Below, piece after piece: positions 23,063 to 35,573 of a stretch of 64,000 nucleotides of DNA; position 1 is the first letter of the stretch; each line of letters opens with the position of its first letter. The notes under the pieces were generated by a model that saw nothing but the letters and a program-made list of their open reading frames with translations, was not told the origin of the DNA and made no database searches. The position numbers were made by a program, and so were the translations under genes. The stretch is from Tubiluchus corallicola (taxonomy: Eukaryota > Priapulida > Priapulimorpha > Priapulimorphida > Tubiluchidae): positions 188,001 to 252,000 of the forward strand of contig JAQGDQ010000078.1 in the NCBI GenBank assembly GCA_030141605.1. The letters are read 5' to 3'.

Positions 23063-24185
23063 CAATGCGTATAAAATATTGAAAGGGCGACTAATTATGT
23101 TTCTAATTACTTACACAGATATAATAACAACTCAAAAATATCAATAAACCACATTAAGAACCACAGCAATAAAAGTCGGACAGACAAAGACAGTCTAGCC
23201 GTTGTAATCGCATATCATAAATGGAGTTCGTCCATTTTGTAATCAATATTTGGAATGTAATCAAAACGGCTTGATGCAAAATAGGTCATTGGGCAGACGT
23301 TATTTGTCAATTGGTCAATTATAGCTTAATCAATTGAAATTTAGATGTGTCATGCTTGTTTGACTGCAGTTAAAAAACTAACCTACATTTTTTGCCAATA
23401 AGAACGGTGCTTGGCAAAATAACACGATTGCACAATAATTTTTTTTGTTAACGAATGGAGCCGCTATAGGACGCTATGGTTCGACAATAATCGCGCGTGT
23501 GCCAGCCTTCCACTAAAATTGTAATCGTCTCCATTTTGCCAACAATTTTGAATTGGGACTAGATGCAATGAATTTTATCCAGTTGCTAATACCCAAAAGT
23601 ATTATTTAAAAAGCAACATGTTCGATTTTCTTCACGCATTTCTTCCAGATCTTTAAATGAAGGCTGTTGCTGCATTTTTGCTTTAGCCATTTGCAAAGAA
23701 TTAGGTTTATCAACTACATCAAGTAACTGATTCGCTGATGCTTAGCATCAGCTGGCGTAATGAAGGTTGCCATTACGAAGTGAAATGAAAATCTGCCTCA
23801 AGGAACACTGAATCTTCGTTGATTGCACAACAATACGCAGCCTTGTCATTCCCTTAATGCAGTTTGTCTGTTCGTTTCACAATTCGTGAATATGAAACGC
23901 CCATACTTGTAAAGTCGAGCATACAAACTTTATTTAGATTGACTAGACTGTTTCAATAGCCGTGTAGTCCTAGTGAAGCTTACCTAATTGCTCCTTTGAT
24001 TGCAACTTATACGACCGTCACTACCCCCCCCCTCTCACTGCATTAAGCCAAAAAGATTGTAATTCTGTGTTGTTATAGGCTTACTAGGATTCTATATGCA
24101 TTTGCTGAGAAACTAATTTCTGGCCAACTAGTTTCCGCGTTTCCATGTTTGATCACTCACACTAGAGTCATTCTAATTAATTACA
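23063..24185. other. Intergenic sequence, no recognised gene
   Basis: AT-rich DNA with a CCCCCCCCCTCTC run near 24,026. No gene or mobile element is recognised. Confidence 0.5.
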
Positions 24186-24186
24186 T

Positions 24187-24347
24187 AACCAACTAACTAA
24201 AATTGTAACTAACTAACTAACCAATCAACCACCCAACCAACAACCAACCTACGAAGCAGCCAACCAGCCAGTCAACCAACCAACAAACCAAACCAACTAA
24301 CTAACTAACCAACCAACCTGCCAAACAACTAACCAACTAAAAACCAA
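24187..24347. repeat. Degenerate (AACT/AACC)n microsatellite
   Basis: About 160 bases of AACTAACTAACCAACCAACC-type tetranucleotides with insertions (AATCAACC, AGCCAACC). Confidence 0.9.
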
Positions 24348-24349
24348 TT

Positions 24350-25028
24350 AACTTTGTTCTGGAAAGCTGCTTTTCGAAAATGTAGTTTTCAAATGCAAAA
24401 TGTGCAGTTTTGTTCATTATAATGCAAGTTCTATATCATTATGATGTCATAGTGTAGAAATTCGGGGTTCATTTTGTCGTATTTGTGAGTTTCTACTGCA
24501 CTAATTCTTTTGGAACACCCTGTACCATACACGTTAACTGTGGTATGTTTGCATAAAAGCACACATACGTCAATGTAACTTGCATGTTTATGAGCTTGAG
24601 TGATGACCTGTCAACGGATTATTAAAGCTTCAGCTACAATATGGTGCAGCGCTAACCTCAATTCCCTCTTCCTTCAATAAGTCATTAGTCGGTAGGTTTT
24701 CATGCCATGTCTCTAATTCGTTCAGATAATACTTAAAGCTAGGTAAGGTAAGTGTTCCTTGTCAATTCAGAAACAACACTCTATTTTCTAAGGCGTAAAA
24801 CGTATTGAATGTACTTACGAAAAATGTCAATTATTGTGGCAAGATCTTCTGCGTAGCGCCGCAGAAAAACAAGTTATTCGGACTTTCTTGTCCAAGTCAA
24901 ACAAAAACATTATGACGGGTGGCGCAAAAAATTTACTGAAGTTCAGGTTGCAATAATATTAGAGGCAAGTGCCCTACAAACATGAAATTTCACAACCTGA
25001 TATTACAGTATATTAATTTTTGCACAAA
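24350..25028. other. Intergenic sequence, no recognised gene
   Basis: No coding or structural feature is recognised. Confidence 0.5.
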
Positions 25029-25030
<2 letters not shown>

Positions 25031-25116
<86 letters not shown>

Positions 25117-25155
25117 GTATATACAATATATATACAATATGTATATATATATTGT
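25031..25155. repeat. (AT)n microsatellite
   Basis: About 75 bases of uninterrupted AT, then GTATATATACAGTATATACA and related diverged units. Confidence 0.95.
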
Positions 25156-25264
25156 ATTGCAGAACGAGCCAATACCTTTAATGCACTTTTTTTTATTTCG
25201 TTTGAAGTAAAAAAAAATGCTATATAAGAGTTAAAATTTACTCTTAAAAACCAAGAAACTATAT

Positions 25265-25347
25265 ACAGCATGCACTATTAAAAGAGATACATACAAAAAT
25301 ATAATAAAATTATATACATTATTTAAAATAACAAAGCATCAGTTAAA
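25265..25347 (+). repeat. Dispersed repeat family R2, copy 1
   Basis: GCATGCACTATTAAAAGAGA, then ACAAAAATATAATAAAATTA, and AAAGCATCAGTTAAAAATTA. Collinear with 27,593-27,678. Confidence 0.65.
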
Positions 25348-25789
25348 AATTACAAGTTTATAATTTAGTGCTTTTTAAGTTACGGCTAAAAAAACTTTTG
25401 CATGTTAAAAAATTAAAAGCTGGAACAATGCCAGCTGTAATCATCCACAGAAAAACAGCCGTGTTGACGAATAAAACAGTAAGGAAATCAATCAGTTTAC
25501 ACCACTGTCCTCACCACAAAAAATAAAGCACTGATAAAGTTTCGTTAAGTTATTTTTTCTTATAATATCGGTATCAGAACTTCTGCATATCTTCTGCGAC
25601 ACCTGTTATGCTAATACAATGCTCATATAAACGTAAAACCGCAGATGGAAATTGACGCTTTTCAAAGACGTCTCTATAAAAAATTGTCAGATATTTTAAT
25701 ATTATTAAAATATTATTATTTTAATATTATTATTATATTATTAATATTTAAAAATACAGAATATCCAATGATGATCTATATAATGCGTC

Positions 25790-26068
25790 GAAGAAGAATC
25801 CTTGGAGTAAACAAATCCAAGTAAGAAGATTGTATTGGATTTGGGATGCACTAAGACTACTCGAGATTCTCCTCTTCCTGTTGCATTACGTAAAACTCTT
25901 GAAACATTAAAACTGAGAGGGAGTCAGCTACTGATGTATGTAGATATCCTGCAAAAAGATTTAGCAAACACAACTCTAGATTTGATGCATCGTGGGCGGT
26001 GGTGGTGAACAGAAATACGTGGCATCGACAAGTGAGGCGTGCCGTGTTTTAGAACGTACAAACACCTA
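25790..26068 (+). mobile_element. Non-LTR retrotransposon ORF2 C-terminal remnant
   Basis: Plus-strand translation across two frames gives NPWSKQIQVRRLYWIWDAL, then RDSPLPVALRKTLETLK, RGSQLLMYVDILQKDLANTT and LDLMHR, then NRNTWHRQVRRA. This is the order seen in the C-termini of non-LTR elements (RRLRW-GH, RGRP--TYVD-L-KD, L---M-DR--W). Stops and shifts show decay. The family is not assigned. Confidence 0.65.
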
Positions 26069-26069
26069 G

Positions 26070-27065
26070 ATGATGATGATAATGTAAACGTAAAGAAAGC
26101 TACAGACAGTGTTTTGTGAGATACTGCTACACTGCTAAACTGGTGTTGAAAACGATCAAATCCAAACAGCATCTGCATTATATAGATCGGTCATCAGGTG
26201 GGAACGAAACAAAGAAAATAAAACTAATAACAAACTAATAACATAATTCTTTTTCTTCTCTGACATTTTGTAGAATTTATTAATCTCTATTACTCTGTTT
26301 TAGCTCGGAGCACTTTGAGTTTGCTTCTGCAGCCCCAGACGGAGCTAACAAATTTGCAGGGCATTTATTGTCTTCTGGATACAGCCCGCAATTTGCTTTC
26401 CGAGTCATTTTTCTAAACTCTGGTACCATGGGAAATTCTACTTATTTTATTCATTTATCTTCAAAGAAATCGATTGGTGATTTAACTGACTGACGTAAGA
26501 ATGGACAATTCCATCTGTTTAGATGAGTGATCAGTGAAGTAGACGAGTAACTATACCTCCCAAGTTAATCACTAATTGCTAGTAATTGGTAGGCTCTTCT
26601 ACTAGACTACTACTAATCGACTAAATTGCTGTAATCAATTAGACGTAGCATTTCAATTATGAATAGGGAGCAATTTACCACGTTTAATTCACTTTCACTT
26701 CTTCTCATTGGCACATTGGTTAAAAGCCGAGTTTTCAGCGTGCCGTACATTTACGTGTATAACCAGGGAATTAGGCCTGTTAGCAAAGCTAGGAGTTACT
26801 TTGGGTACACCTCGTGAGACTCTATTAGCTATTGTAGGTCCTGAGAAACGTTGGGATAATTAAAGTAGGTTGGTGTACGTAACGGCATAAAGACATTCTG
26901 ACATAATGAAAAATTCTGCTGCTGCGTGGCATTTGCAACGTGTCCAGTTATGATATAATAAGACTAACATTGCCCATTGCTCATTGTTCGTTAAATCTCT
27001 GCACGGTATAAAGCTCCTTTTCAAGTACTGTATTTGCTTTGGAATAAATTATTATAAACCTAAGA
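26070..27065. other. Intergenic sequence, no recognised gene
   Basis: No gene, repeat or regulatory element is recognised. Confidence 0.5.
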
Positions 27066-27069
27066 ATGC

Positions 27070-27162
27070 TGTGAGGTGAGGTGAGGTGATGTGAGGTGAG
27101 GTGAGGTGAGGTGAGGTGAGGTGAGGTGAGGTGAGGTGTGGTGAAGTGAGATGTGATGTGAT
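27070..27162. repeat. (GAGGT)n pentanucleotide microsatellite
   Basis: About 14 GAGGT units with one ATGTG interruption early on, grading into GTGAAGTGAGATGTGATGTG. Confidence 0.95.
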
Positions 27163-27400
27163 GTGAGGAGGTAGGGTAATATAGAGAAGTAAAGTAAGCT
27201 AAGGTTAAGTTGGAATAGGATAGGTTTTTATGTTAGAAATCGATAAGAAACAGAATAACACAGAACGTCGCAGTAGCAATCTTCTTGTTGAAAATTGTAT
27301 TTCTCTGTCACAAATATTATAGTGATATTGCTACACTGTTCTTAGTGTATTTTTCAGCATTTTAAAACTCGTTTTAAGCATCAAGAACGAGCTACTGCAG

Positions 27401-27568
27401 AACGAGTGTAAAAGTGCATTAAGCTACTGCAAAGATATAGATAACTCCTATATAGATTTTGTAAACTAAAATAAACTTTGTATGAAACAAAAAAGTGCAT
27501 TAAGCTACTGCAGAACGAGTATAAATCTATAAATCTCCTATAAATCTATATAGGAGTTATCTATATCT
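27401..27568. repeat. Nested direct and inverted repeat
   Basis: 27,433-27,459 and 27,542-27,568 are exact 27-bp reverse complements (AGATATAGATAACTCCTATA...). In addition AAAGTGCATTAAGCTACTGC occurs twice in direct orientation (27,411-27,430 and about 27,493-27,512), with CTACTGCAGAACGAGT also duplicated (27,392-27,407 and about 27,505-27,520). Confidence 0.85.
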
Positions 27569-27592
27569 CTACAAAACTAACAAACTTTGTCA

Positions 27593-27678
27593 GGCATACT
27601 ATTAAAAGAGTTGAATACAAAAAATATAATAAAAATATGTACAGAATTTGAAATAACAAGCCATCAGTTAAAAACTAG
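27593..27678 (+). repeat. Dispersed repeat family R2, copy 2
   Basis: GCATACTATTAAAAGAGTTG, then ACAAAAAATATAATAAAAAT, and AAGCCATCAGTTAAAAACTA. Matches 25,265-25,347. Confidence 0.65.
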
Positions 27679-27679
27679 C

Positions 27680-29555
27680 GATTACTAAATCAATAAATCA
27701 GTATCGGTTTTGATTTCACATACTGCCAAAACTTCTTGAAATGATGATATACGATTTAGCTGTTGCTGATGCTAGCGTTGTGTTAAATGCTGATGCTGTT
27801 TCCCTTGATATAGCAAGAAAAGTAAGCAGTAGGCAGGTGTATATGCGTCAATGCTCAACTTTACCGTGTGACTTATTCTATTATTATTCTATTATTTAAC
27901 TTTATTGATTTTGACTAAACTTCGTGCAAATAGAGTACGCATACAGCTTGCGCTGCTAGGATTAAGGGCCGTGTCGACGAACTTATTGTGCCTGACAAAT
28001 TAATCGACGTGATTTAATTATGCAATCGAGTTAAAGCTGAAACAGTAATGTTCGTCTCTACATAATCTGTGGAAAATTAGCGACCATCGTGACGTCACCA
28101 ATATTGCTGAAGCCAAAGCGCCCAGTCATTATTACATTCTTTGTGTTCTTAAGTGCTCTTATTATTGTACAGAGAGACGCTGTTAGCTCTGTAGCAGCTG
28201 AGCTGTAATGGTACGTGTTTATGTAAAGTAATAATCTTCTGATGTGATTTGCAGTTGAGACGTTAGTGTTTTCGCGCGCATCCTCACAACTTGCGTAAAG
28301 CATTAGTCCAAAAAATGTTCATCCATTCAAACGTCACATTGGTATTGAATAGACCGTCAAAAGGCATGCTTCCGACTTTTATCGAGCCAGTTTCCAACAA
28401 AAATGCTAATAAAAGCTGCAAAGTACAAACGATTTTTGTCGGAAAAAAATCAGGCCCAACGAACCTCTATTTCACATTCGTACTTCAAAGGCGTGCTGGC
28501 GAAAGTTGAAACATTAATTGAGAAATCTCACTGCTCCAAGCCTTCAGATAGCCGATAAATGTTTGTAGTGTACGCCTACCATTTAACGTATTAGTTTTTT
28601 TAGATTACTTTAGGTAACACACAGTATAAACCTTTTATATGATAAATATTTATTTTACTTTATTTCATTTTATTTATTTTTTTATTTCAGCTCTTAAATG
28701 TCTACATAGTATTAAGCCATAAAATACATACAGATAGGAAAAGATAAAATAAAATAATTACTTGGGTAAAAACACCATTTGCAAGTCAAGAAAGATTAGA
28801 GAAAATATCTATTAAAAACAAAGCTACTTACATCAATCACGCATATATTAAAAATTAATATATAAATAACCTTTTTAAGGACGGCTTTAAATTCAAAATT
28901 TAATGTATGTATTTAATGTATGTATACATTAAAATAATACTATACATTATTACTGCATACACCAATCCTACATCAAACAACCAGCCGTATCATTTTTCAA
29001 GTCTTTGGTATGATCGATTGTGGAATTAAACTCACAACCTCTCGCATAGAAGGCAAGCATGCTACTTTGGAGCTGTTCGTGCAGTACTTATGAACGATAT
29101 CTTTCTGCTCTTAATTGTGCAATAAACATGTCACGATTTCGCGTACTTTGTCTATACGTATTTATACTGCATGCCTCCTATTTTGTACTATATCCTTGCG
29201 GAATTCAATAATAAATCTTATATCTCGTTGCATATTGGTCGCAGATTCTGCTTTATTTTAAGCGTCGCAACGTGGTACCTTATATAAAGGTCTATAATTA
29301 TTTGTCAATGGGAATATTGTTGCATAGTTGTACAAGATGCGTAGGTTACTACCATGTCGATCAAGAAGATGCAGTTTCGAAAGCAACTGTGATCATTCTA
29401 CGATAAGTTTGCAAAATTGTCAACTTTAGTTAGTATCAAAATAATGTATATAAAACGAATGTGAATTAAGTTATTAAACAGTGGCTTAAAATTAAATTAA
29501 TTAAAAGGATTTCGACGATAAACTCATTGGATTCATAACTCACTCAAAACCCATG
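27680..29555. other. Intergenic sequence, no recognised gene
   Basis: A 72-codon frame at 28,291-28,509 has no recognisable domain. 28,660-28,860 is A/T-rich and tail-like, possibly the 3' end of a minus-strand retroelement. Nothing firm is seen. Confidence 0.4.
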
Positions 29556-29559
29556 TGAA

Positions 29560-29757
29560 ATGGAACGCATTGATAATAATAAAAACTTTAAAAACTTCAA
29601 CTTCAATTATTACATAATTAGCATATAAAATTTATTTATCTTTTAAATTACTAACTCTGTATGTATATTTACTCTAGCAATTTTTGTTTCATTTTAGTAC
29701 TTTGTTTGTATTTTTTATGGTCTTATTTACCGAAATGAAAATTTGAATTGAATTGAA
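29560..29757 (+). mobile_element. Retrotransposon 3' end with TTGAATTGAATTGAAT tail
   Basis: The segment is T-rich, then closes with AAAATTTGAATTGAATTGAA. Short tandem GAATT tails of this kind are common at non-LTR retrotransposon 3' ends, and a similar CAATTCAATTCAA end occurs at 35,392-35,404. No coding remnant is identified here. Confidence 0.35.
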
Positions 29758-29759
29758 TC

Positions 29760-32120
29760 ATAATTATGTTAAATGTCATACATATCAGTTATTTCCATTA
29801 TTAAAGTGCCGAACAGGTATATAAAATATGAGCAAAACGACAGATTAATATAGATTTGTAAAGCTCTGCATCTTGATTCAGTGTATGTTAGTTATTATGG
29901 TTTGTTCTTCCAAGGATCATTACATCGATTTTACGAAGTTTTAACACTAATTAAGTCACGTGACCTTTTCGCGTGAAGGGTTGATTCAAGTAGCTGCAAC
30001 AGCAGCCGTATAAACATTTTAATGATTTCCTTTTAGAAACCACTCAAGCTAAAACCATAACGCACTCTTTAATATTTATATGAATAATAAAATGTTAGCG
30101 TTTCATTTGATGTAAAGCCTTGTGATTACTGATTACGCTCTCTCCTACTGATCAATGAACAAGTGGTGTGGAAAGCTTTAGAGGATTAATGAGATATTAG
30201 GAGTCAAAACACTTTATGCTATCTTTTTTGTAATAACACACATAACAAATTAACAATGTAACAAAAATTAATATGAAATTATCATTTTGCAAAAGTGCAT
30301 AAATATCTTTTCGTATAAGAATGAGTTCAGATCTAAATCTGCCAGCATTACCGCTCTTATTACTGGATTATGCCTGGTCCTTGTGTGATTTACTCGTGTC
30401 TAAGACTGTAGGTTATTATGGTGTTGCGTAACTGACTGATGTGCACAGTGCTCGTAAGTAATTATCACTTGTCTAGGCCTGGCACCGTGCAGTTTAGTCG
30501 TGTGTGACTGAGCAGTTTACCCAAATATTCACATTTTGGTTCCCATCGTGGGTGGGTCCTCAAACAGTCCCAGCTTTTTTAACCACGTCGTTATGTGAAT
30601 CCTCACCGATGTGTCAACCCTGATTCGACGCCGAACAGAGTGATAAAAAAATCTGCTGCTCGCGGATAAAGATCACAATATCAGTGCAGTTACCGACCTA
30701 TGCAATTGTCTAAAAATAAAAAACGTAAATGAGTTTTAAAATTAAACAAATGGCAGTACAATGAGATCGTCAAAATGGTAATAGCTGCGTCTTACATTAA
30801 TGCTTACGGTATTACAGCTCGTCCAACTTTATTTCATATAAACATTTATTCGCTGCTCAAACAGTTGGTCTAGGCGCGCAAGTCAAATTCACCTTTACAC
30901 TGAACTTATATAACATTTTAGCTAGATGTACTTTGACACGTAACGAAAAACCCAGCAGATTTGTAAACATCGAGAGGTGAACTGGACTGTTATCAAAAAT
31001 CAACACTTCATACAAGGCATCACAGTCGTTGTGAAAACGCCAGGTTTAGAAGGAAGCTGGTCACTTTTTATCAGCGGAACTAACAGTTGAAACACGTGTA
31101 GCCTCCCTACTTGTAACTTCTGCATTGACACATACTTGATAAAGAAAATACTGTAAATATTAAGCAACCGTCTATTAAAACATTAAAGTAAGTACATGGT
31201 ACTTAGCTAATAGGTCGAATGCCAAGCGTGTCATTTGACTGTGATTTCGAACAGCTTCTTAACAGCTTCAATGAAAGGTTTTTAAAAACCGAAATTGGTG
31301 TGAACTAAGTTAGAGGAACTAGAGACCAAATTGCGAAACTTTAACGACGCATCCATTTTCTTTTCATCATAAGCCATAATCCTAATTGATAAATGTATGG
31401 GAGACCAATCGATGGACTATTTTGGTTGATTAATCAGTCATGCTGTCCTGGGATTAGAGTGTAACATAAGCCATTTACCAACCCACTGTTTAACATAACC
31501 CTGATTTGGTCCTGCCACATTTATTCAACATACCCCATTGTAGAAGACCTCTCCGCGTTGGGTGATAGATTCTGAATTGCAATATGCCGATTTAGAAAAG
31601 TAAAACGTATATATATATACACTATAGATAAGTAAAATGCTAAAGCAATTTTCAATTTTATGTTCCAAACATGCCTGACTTTGCCCACATACCGAGAAAT
31701 CTTGTTACAATGTTTAACAGCGTGTTATATCCTTGCAAAGCCACCTCTAAAAGGACTGGGACTTGGTAAATGAGAAAACATTAGACAAAGAATCAAAGCT
31801 TGTCTTCGCAATATTCTGAACGTGGACATTTCTACACCACGGCTAAGTCTCTAATCCACGAGGAATTGAAACAGCTTCTTTCTTATTCTCCGCTGGTGAC
31901 GCACCGATCTTTTCTATCAGATCAAAGTTCAGATAAAGATGTTTGCACAGACAGCGCGATGATTCTCAATGGTTGAATATCCTCCGGGCTTCTCTGTAAC
32001 TTTATTATCAACTTGAAAGCGTGTTCAGTGTGAAAAACTTTCATATCGCACAGCCATTTTTCTCTTAGCCATATATGCTATTCCTTTTGAGCAAAACTTG
32101 CGCTGTTCACTTTGACTGAA
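29760..32120. other. Intergenic sequence, no recognised gene
   Basis: No coding similarity is recognised. A short frame near 31,840-31,970 (SLIHEELKQLLSYSPLVTH) looks protein-like but is isolated. Confidence 0.4.
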
Positions 32121-32125
32121 ATGTC

Positions 32126-32152
32126 TATGATGATAATGATGATGACGATGAC

Positions 32153-32245
<93 letters not shown>

Positions 32246-32288
32246 AATGATGATAATTATCGATGACGACGACGATGGTAATGATGAC

Positions 32289-32323
<35 letters not shown>

Positions 32324-32405
32324 CAACAACAACAACAACAGTAACAGCGGCAGCAGCAGCAACAACAACAACAGCAACAACGACGACAACGACACCAACT
32401 ACAGT
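32126..32405. repeat. Compound trinucleotide microsatellite (GAT)n(AAT)n(AAC)n
   Basis: (GAT)n with GAC and GGT variants to about 32,250, then (AAT)n at 32,290-32,320, then (AAC)n with AGC/ACG variants to about 32,395. Because the period is three, it keeps long poly-amino-acid frames open on both strands; these are not genes. Confidence 0.95.
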
Positions 32406-32409
32406 AACA

Positions 32410-33985
32410 ACCTCGAATTGCCTTTTTTGCCTCTCCATTTGTTCTACTTCTGAGCAAATTTCATGCCTATGAAGAATAGATAACTGACAACTAATTTGAA
32501 AGATGCAATTTCATTATAAAAATCCCAGTGCATAGAGACAACTATGACTGTATTAACGTAGTAAAATTAAAAATTATGCAATCCCCCAGCCCCCCCCCCC
32601 GCAAACATTCTCTACCAAATCGCAACGCTATGTACAAATTCCCAGCAGCAATTAAATTTTCAGATAATGATCAGCAGAGATGAAAGAGTTAAAGTACATT
32701 TGGCGGTAGATTTTATCGGACAGTTTACGATCGTTCATGCATCGACACTTAGGTTGTAAAACCTTCATTAAACCACGTGCTTATGTTTTACGATTTTAAT
32801 TATTGAATAATGGCTGTTCTCTGAGATATAAGGGAAAACTGTAAATTTACTAAACTGCGTAAGCAGTGACGAAATTTTTGACTTAAAAAAAAGTTAAATC
32901 GTTTCTGGTTAAATGCATTCACTGGACATCGAAATGGGAAAACAAAAAAATATGGAAAAAAATATGTAGAAGGGTGCTTTGGGTCGTTATCAAAAGTTCA
33001 GTTTCTTTATTAATCCAGACTACATTTAGCAGGTCATGTCCAAAAGCCCAAAGTATATAATTGGATCGATTATTTTGTTTTTTTACAATAGTCTTGTTCA
33101 TTCTTTCCACTTCAGACAAAATATAATTGTTTGTTTTGCTTTAGCATTAATTTTATAAGTGTATATTTCAACACTGGCGGGCTTATTATTATAAGTCTTG
33201 TCTCACAAACACAAAACGTTTTAGCCAAATTATGCATAAAGCTTGTTTTTTTATAATTTAGACAAGCTAAAAATCTAAAAACGCAGGCTTGAATAACTAA
33301 GAATGACACGTGGCATGACATGTTTAAGTTTATTTATTTTGTACTGCGTAAAATTGTGCTATGTAAATATGTGCTTGAACGCTGCATCGAAAGTTACATA
33401 ATTCTGATACCTAAGTGACGATTCAAAATAACTGAATAATACAAAATTTCACAAACAAAATTTAGAAAAGTTAAAGTATAAATATAGAGAAAAACTTATT
33501 CTAGCTGTTGCAAGATATTAATCGAGCTATTAGGAAGAAACAGTGCACTCCATATTTGACAGTATTATGAAGTTGTAAGCATCACAGTAAAATTTTACAT
33601 ATTGCAGTCGCAATTATGATAACAATAAAATTCAATTTGCTTACAGATTCTAAAATGTATTCAATTATATGCTTCCAATATGATTTTTTAGAGTCTGAAT
33701 TTTTCGAAAAGTAACAAAAGACTAACTTTGTTGCTACCAAAACCTGTAAACACATGGAAACTTCTCAAACTGAAACACCTGACAGTGTCGAATTTGTCTA
33801 CTAACGTTTGAGTGTTGGTGATTCTTGAAGTAATGGCTAAATGTAATGATTAGCTTCAGTTTAAATTTAGTTTACGTTTGATACACACCAAATAAAAAGT
33901 AAATTATATACATTAAAATATATACATACACACATACACATCATATAAACAACATGCAATACACATTAAAATATATATACGCATA
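32410..33985. other. Intergenic sequence, no recognised gene
   Basis: A C-run lies at about 32,590-32,600. AT-rich (TATACATACACACATACACA) simple sequence lies near 33,915-33,990. No gene is recognised. Confidence 0.45.
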
Positions 33986-33989
33986 AAAA

Positions 33990-34330
33990 GCAACGTAATA
34001 ATGAGGGGCGGTGTGGGGGAAATACAAAAAGCAAACGCCTCTTACCTGTGCCTACTAAGAACGTACTTAGATCGACAAAATCTAATCGCCGTTTAAAAAG
34101 GTTTGCATTTCGAACTTTTACAAATTGGGCATCATAACTATTTACAGTTTCTGGTAAGAAATTCCAAATCGGAACAACGCTATTAGAAAAAAAGTGAACA
34201 AATGCTTTTTACTAGATCCTTTGACATGTCGTCTAAGTGCGTTGTTACTTCTTGTCCGTCTAGACGTAGCTAATATAAAAAAAATCGTCTCTGTCTATAT
34301 CTATATGTCTTTATATATTTATGATTTGAT
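33990..34330 (-). mobile_element. Non-LTR retrotransposon ORF2 C-terminal fragment
   Basis: Minus-strand translation, one frame for most of its length: FFILATSRRTRSNNALRRHV, then GSSKKHLFTFFSNSVVPIWN, then FLPETVNSYDAQFV and NLFKRRLDFVDL. The order TR-NN-LR, K--FF---V-P-WN-LPE-V, and F-RRLD is diagnostic of the C-terminus of CR1/L2/jockey-type ORF2 proteins. It appears 5'-truncated near 34,330. The AT-rich region 33,880-33,990 would be its 3' UTR. Confidence 0.75.
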
Positions 34331-34805
34331 AACAGAATACTAAATTTTCATGTATCTTTGTTTGTTAGATAACAATAACTGAAGCTGCATTTTGTTTAAT
34401 CTAAGATAAAAGCTGCAGGTTAGTGTCTGTATAAGCATGAATAAACCCGTGTGATCGGTTTCGGTTAGTGGTCAGCTGATACGAATTTAAAGCTTTATAA
34501 TGCTTGTCAGACGTGTCAGACGTACCTGTTTCATACGCTGCACGCCTCCGGGCAAGTTAGTGGTTTCTATAGCATGTTCTACATCTGTCAACGTATTTCT
34601 GTGACATACTGTCGAAACATTCGTGTTTTTGCTGAAAATTTATATACAAAATTGGTTGCAAGCTTTGTCCTGAAGAATGACTACATCAGCCCTAATTTGG
34701 TAAAGACCAGTTCAGATTATAGTCGATATTGACGACATTTCCATATTAATGAATGTTTTAGCCAGCGTACAACATTAATATCTCTACAATTATTTATCCG
34801 TTTTA

Positions 34806-35573
34806 GAACCAGCACTGGCCCTAGGCCGGATGAATACCTCAAGAGGCCTTAGATACTGAAACGATGATGGCATCCCCATATACGTGTATTTCAGCGACCG
34901 AAAACATCGCTAGAAACTTACAAACTATGCAATCCTGAACTATCTGTGCACCCAGTATACTCTAAGCTAAGGTAATGACAGGAGTTAATAAGTTCAATAG
35001 AATTACATGGAAAATGACTAGACTCCCGTATCATGTAATGCGAATTCTCCAGCTGTACAGTCGAACTTCATGTGTTATGCATTTGTTCTATGTCAAATGC
35101 TATTATAAACCAATAATTAATAGTAACTTTAATTTCCTATGTGATATTTTTAGTTCTAACAATGTAATCAATAGTATAAATACAGTAGCGGAAATAATGA
35201 ACCTATATGATATTTGAATTAATTTTTATCTAAATTTGTAATCACTTCTTTCAATGAAAGCTTGTGTTTTTATCTAAGTGACCATTTAGACTCCTCATTA
35301 CCGATATTGCTTCTTTTTAATTTGGGCTAACTCTTACGGCTTTGTATTTGCTGTATTATTAATGTGATTTATCCCTGTTAGTCAACAAATTTCAATTCAA
35401 TTCAAGTCAGAAAAAACAATACTAAACTGTAAAATGAAACATGCCGCACATAATCCGATATATTTTACTTTTGGGTGTGTAATTCCATTTGAAAAACTGC
35501 ATGGGCCCTCTTTCCCTGAAACCCTTAGCACGTGCATATTTGCTTAGTGGTTAATCTAGGGTCAACTGGCCCT
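34806..35573 (+). mobile_element. hAT-like non-autonomous element, copy 2, split by an insertion
   Basis: The left part (34,806-34,905; GGCCGGATGAATACCTCAAG, then ATATACGTGTATTTCAG) matches 6,431-6,530. The right part (35,405-35,565; AAAACAATACTAAACTGTAA, then AGCACGTGCATATTTGCTTA and GGTTAATCTAGG) matches 6,527-6,552 plus 7,277-7,371. Between them is an insertion with an 80-codon plus-strand frame (34,975-35,217) that ends in CAATTCAATTCAA, probably a 5'-truncated retrotransposon. Confidence 0.55.
34975..35404 (+). mobile_element. Probable 5'-truncated retrotransposon inserted in the hAT-like copy
   Basis: An 80-codon frame (ending NVINSINTVAEIMNLYDI) is followed by a T-rich 3' UTR and a short tandem tail TTTCAATTCAATTCAA. 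The layout of a short C-terminal frame, UTR and GAATT/CAATT tail matches non-LTR elements. The frame itself is not recognised. Confidence 0.4.

Noticed and set aside
32025-32472. Poly-His, poly-Val and poly-Met open frames on both strands
   Set aside because: They are artefacts of a period-three microsatellite, with no unique protein sequence beyond short flanks.
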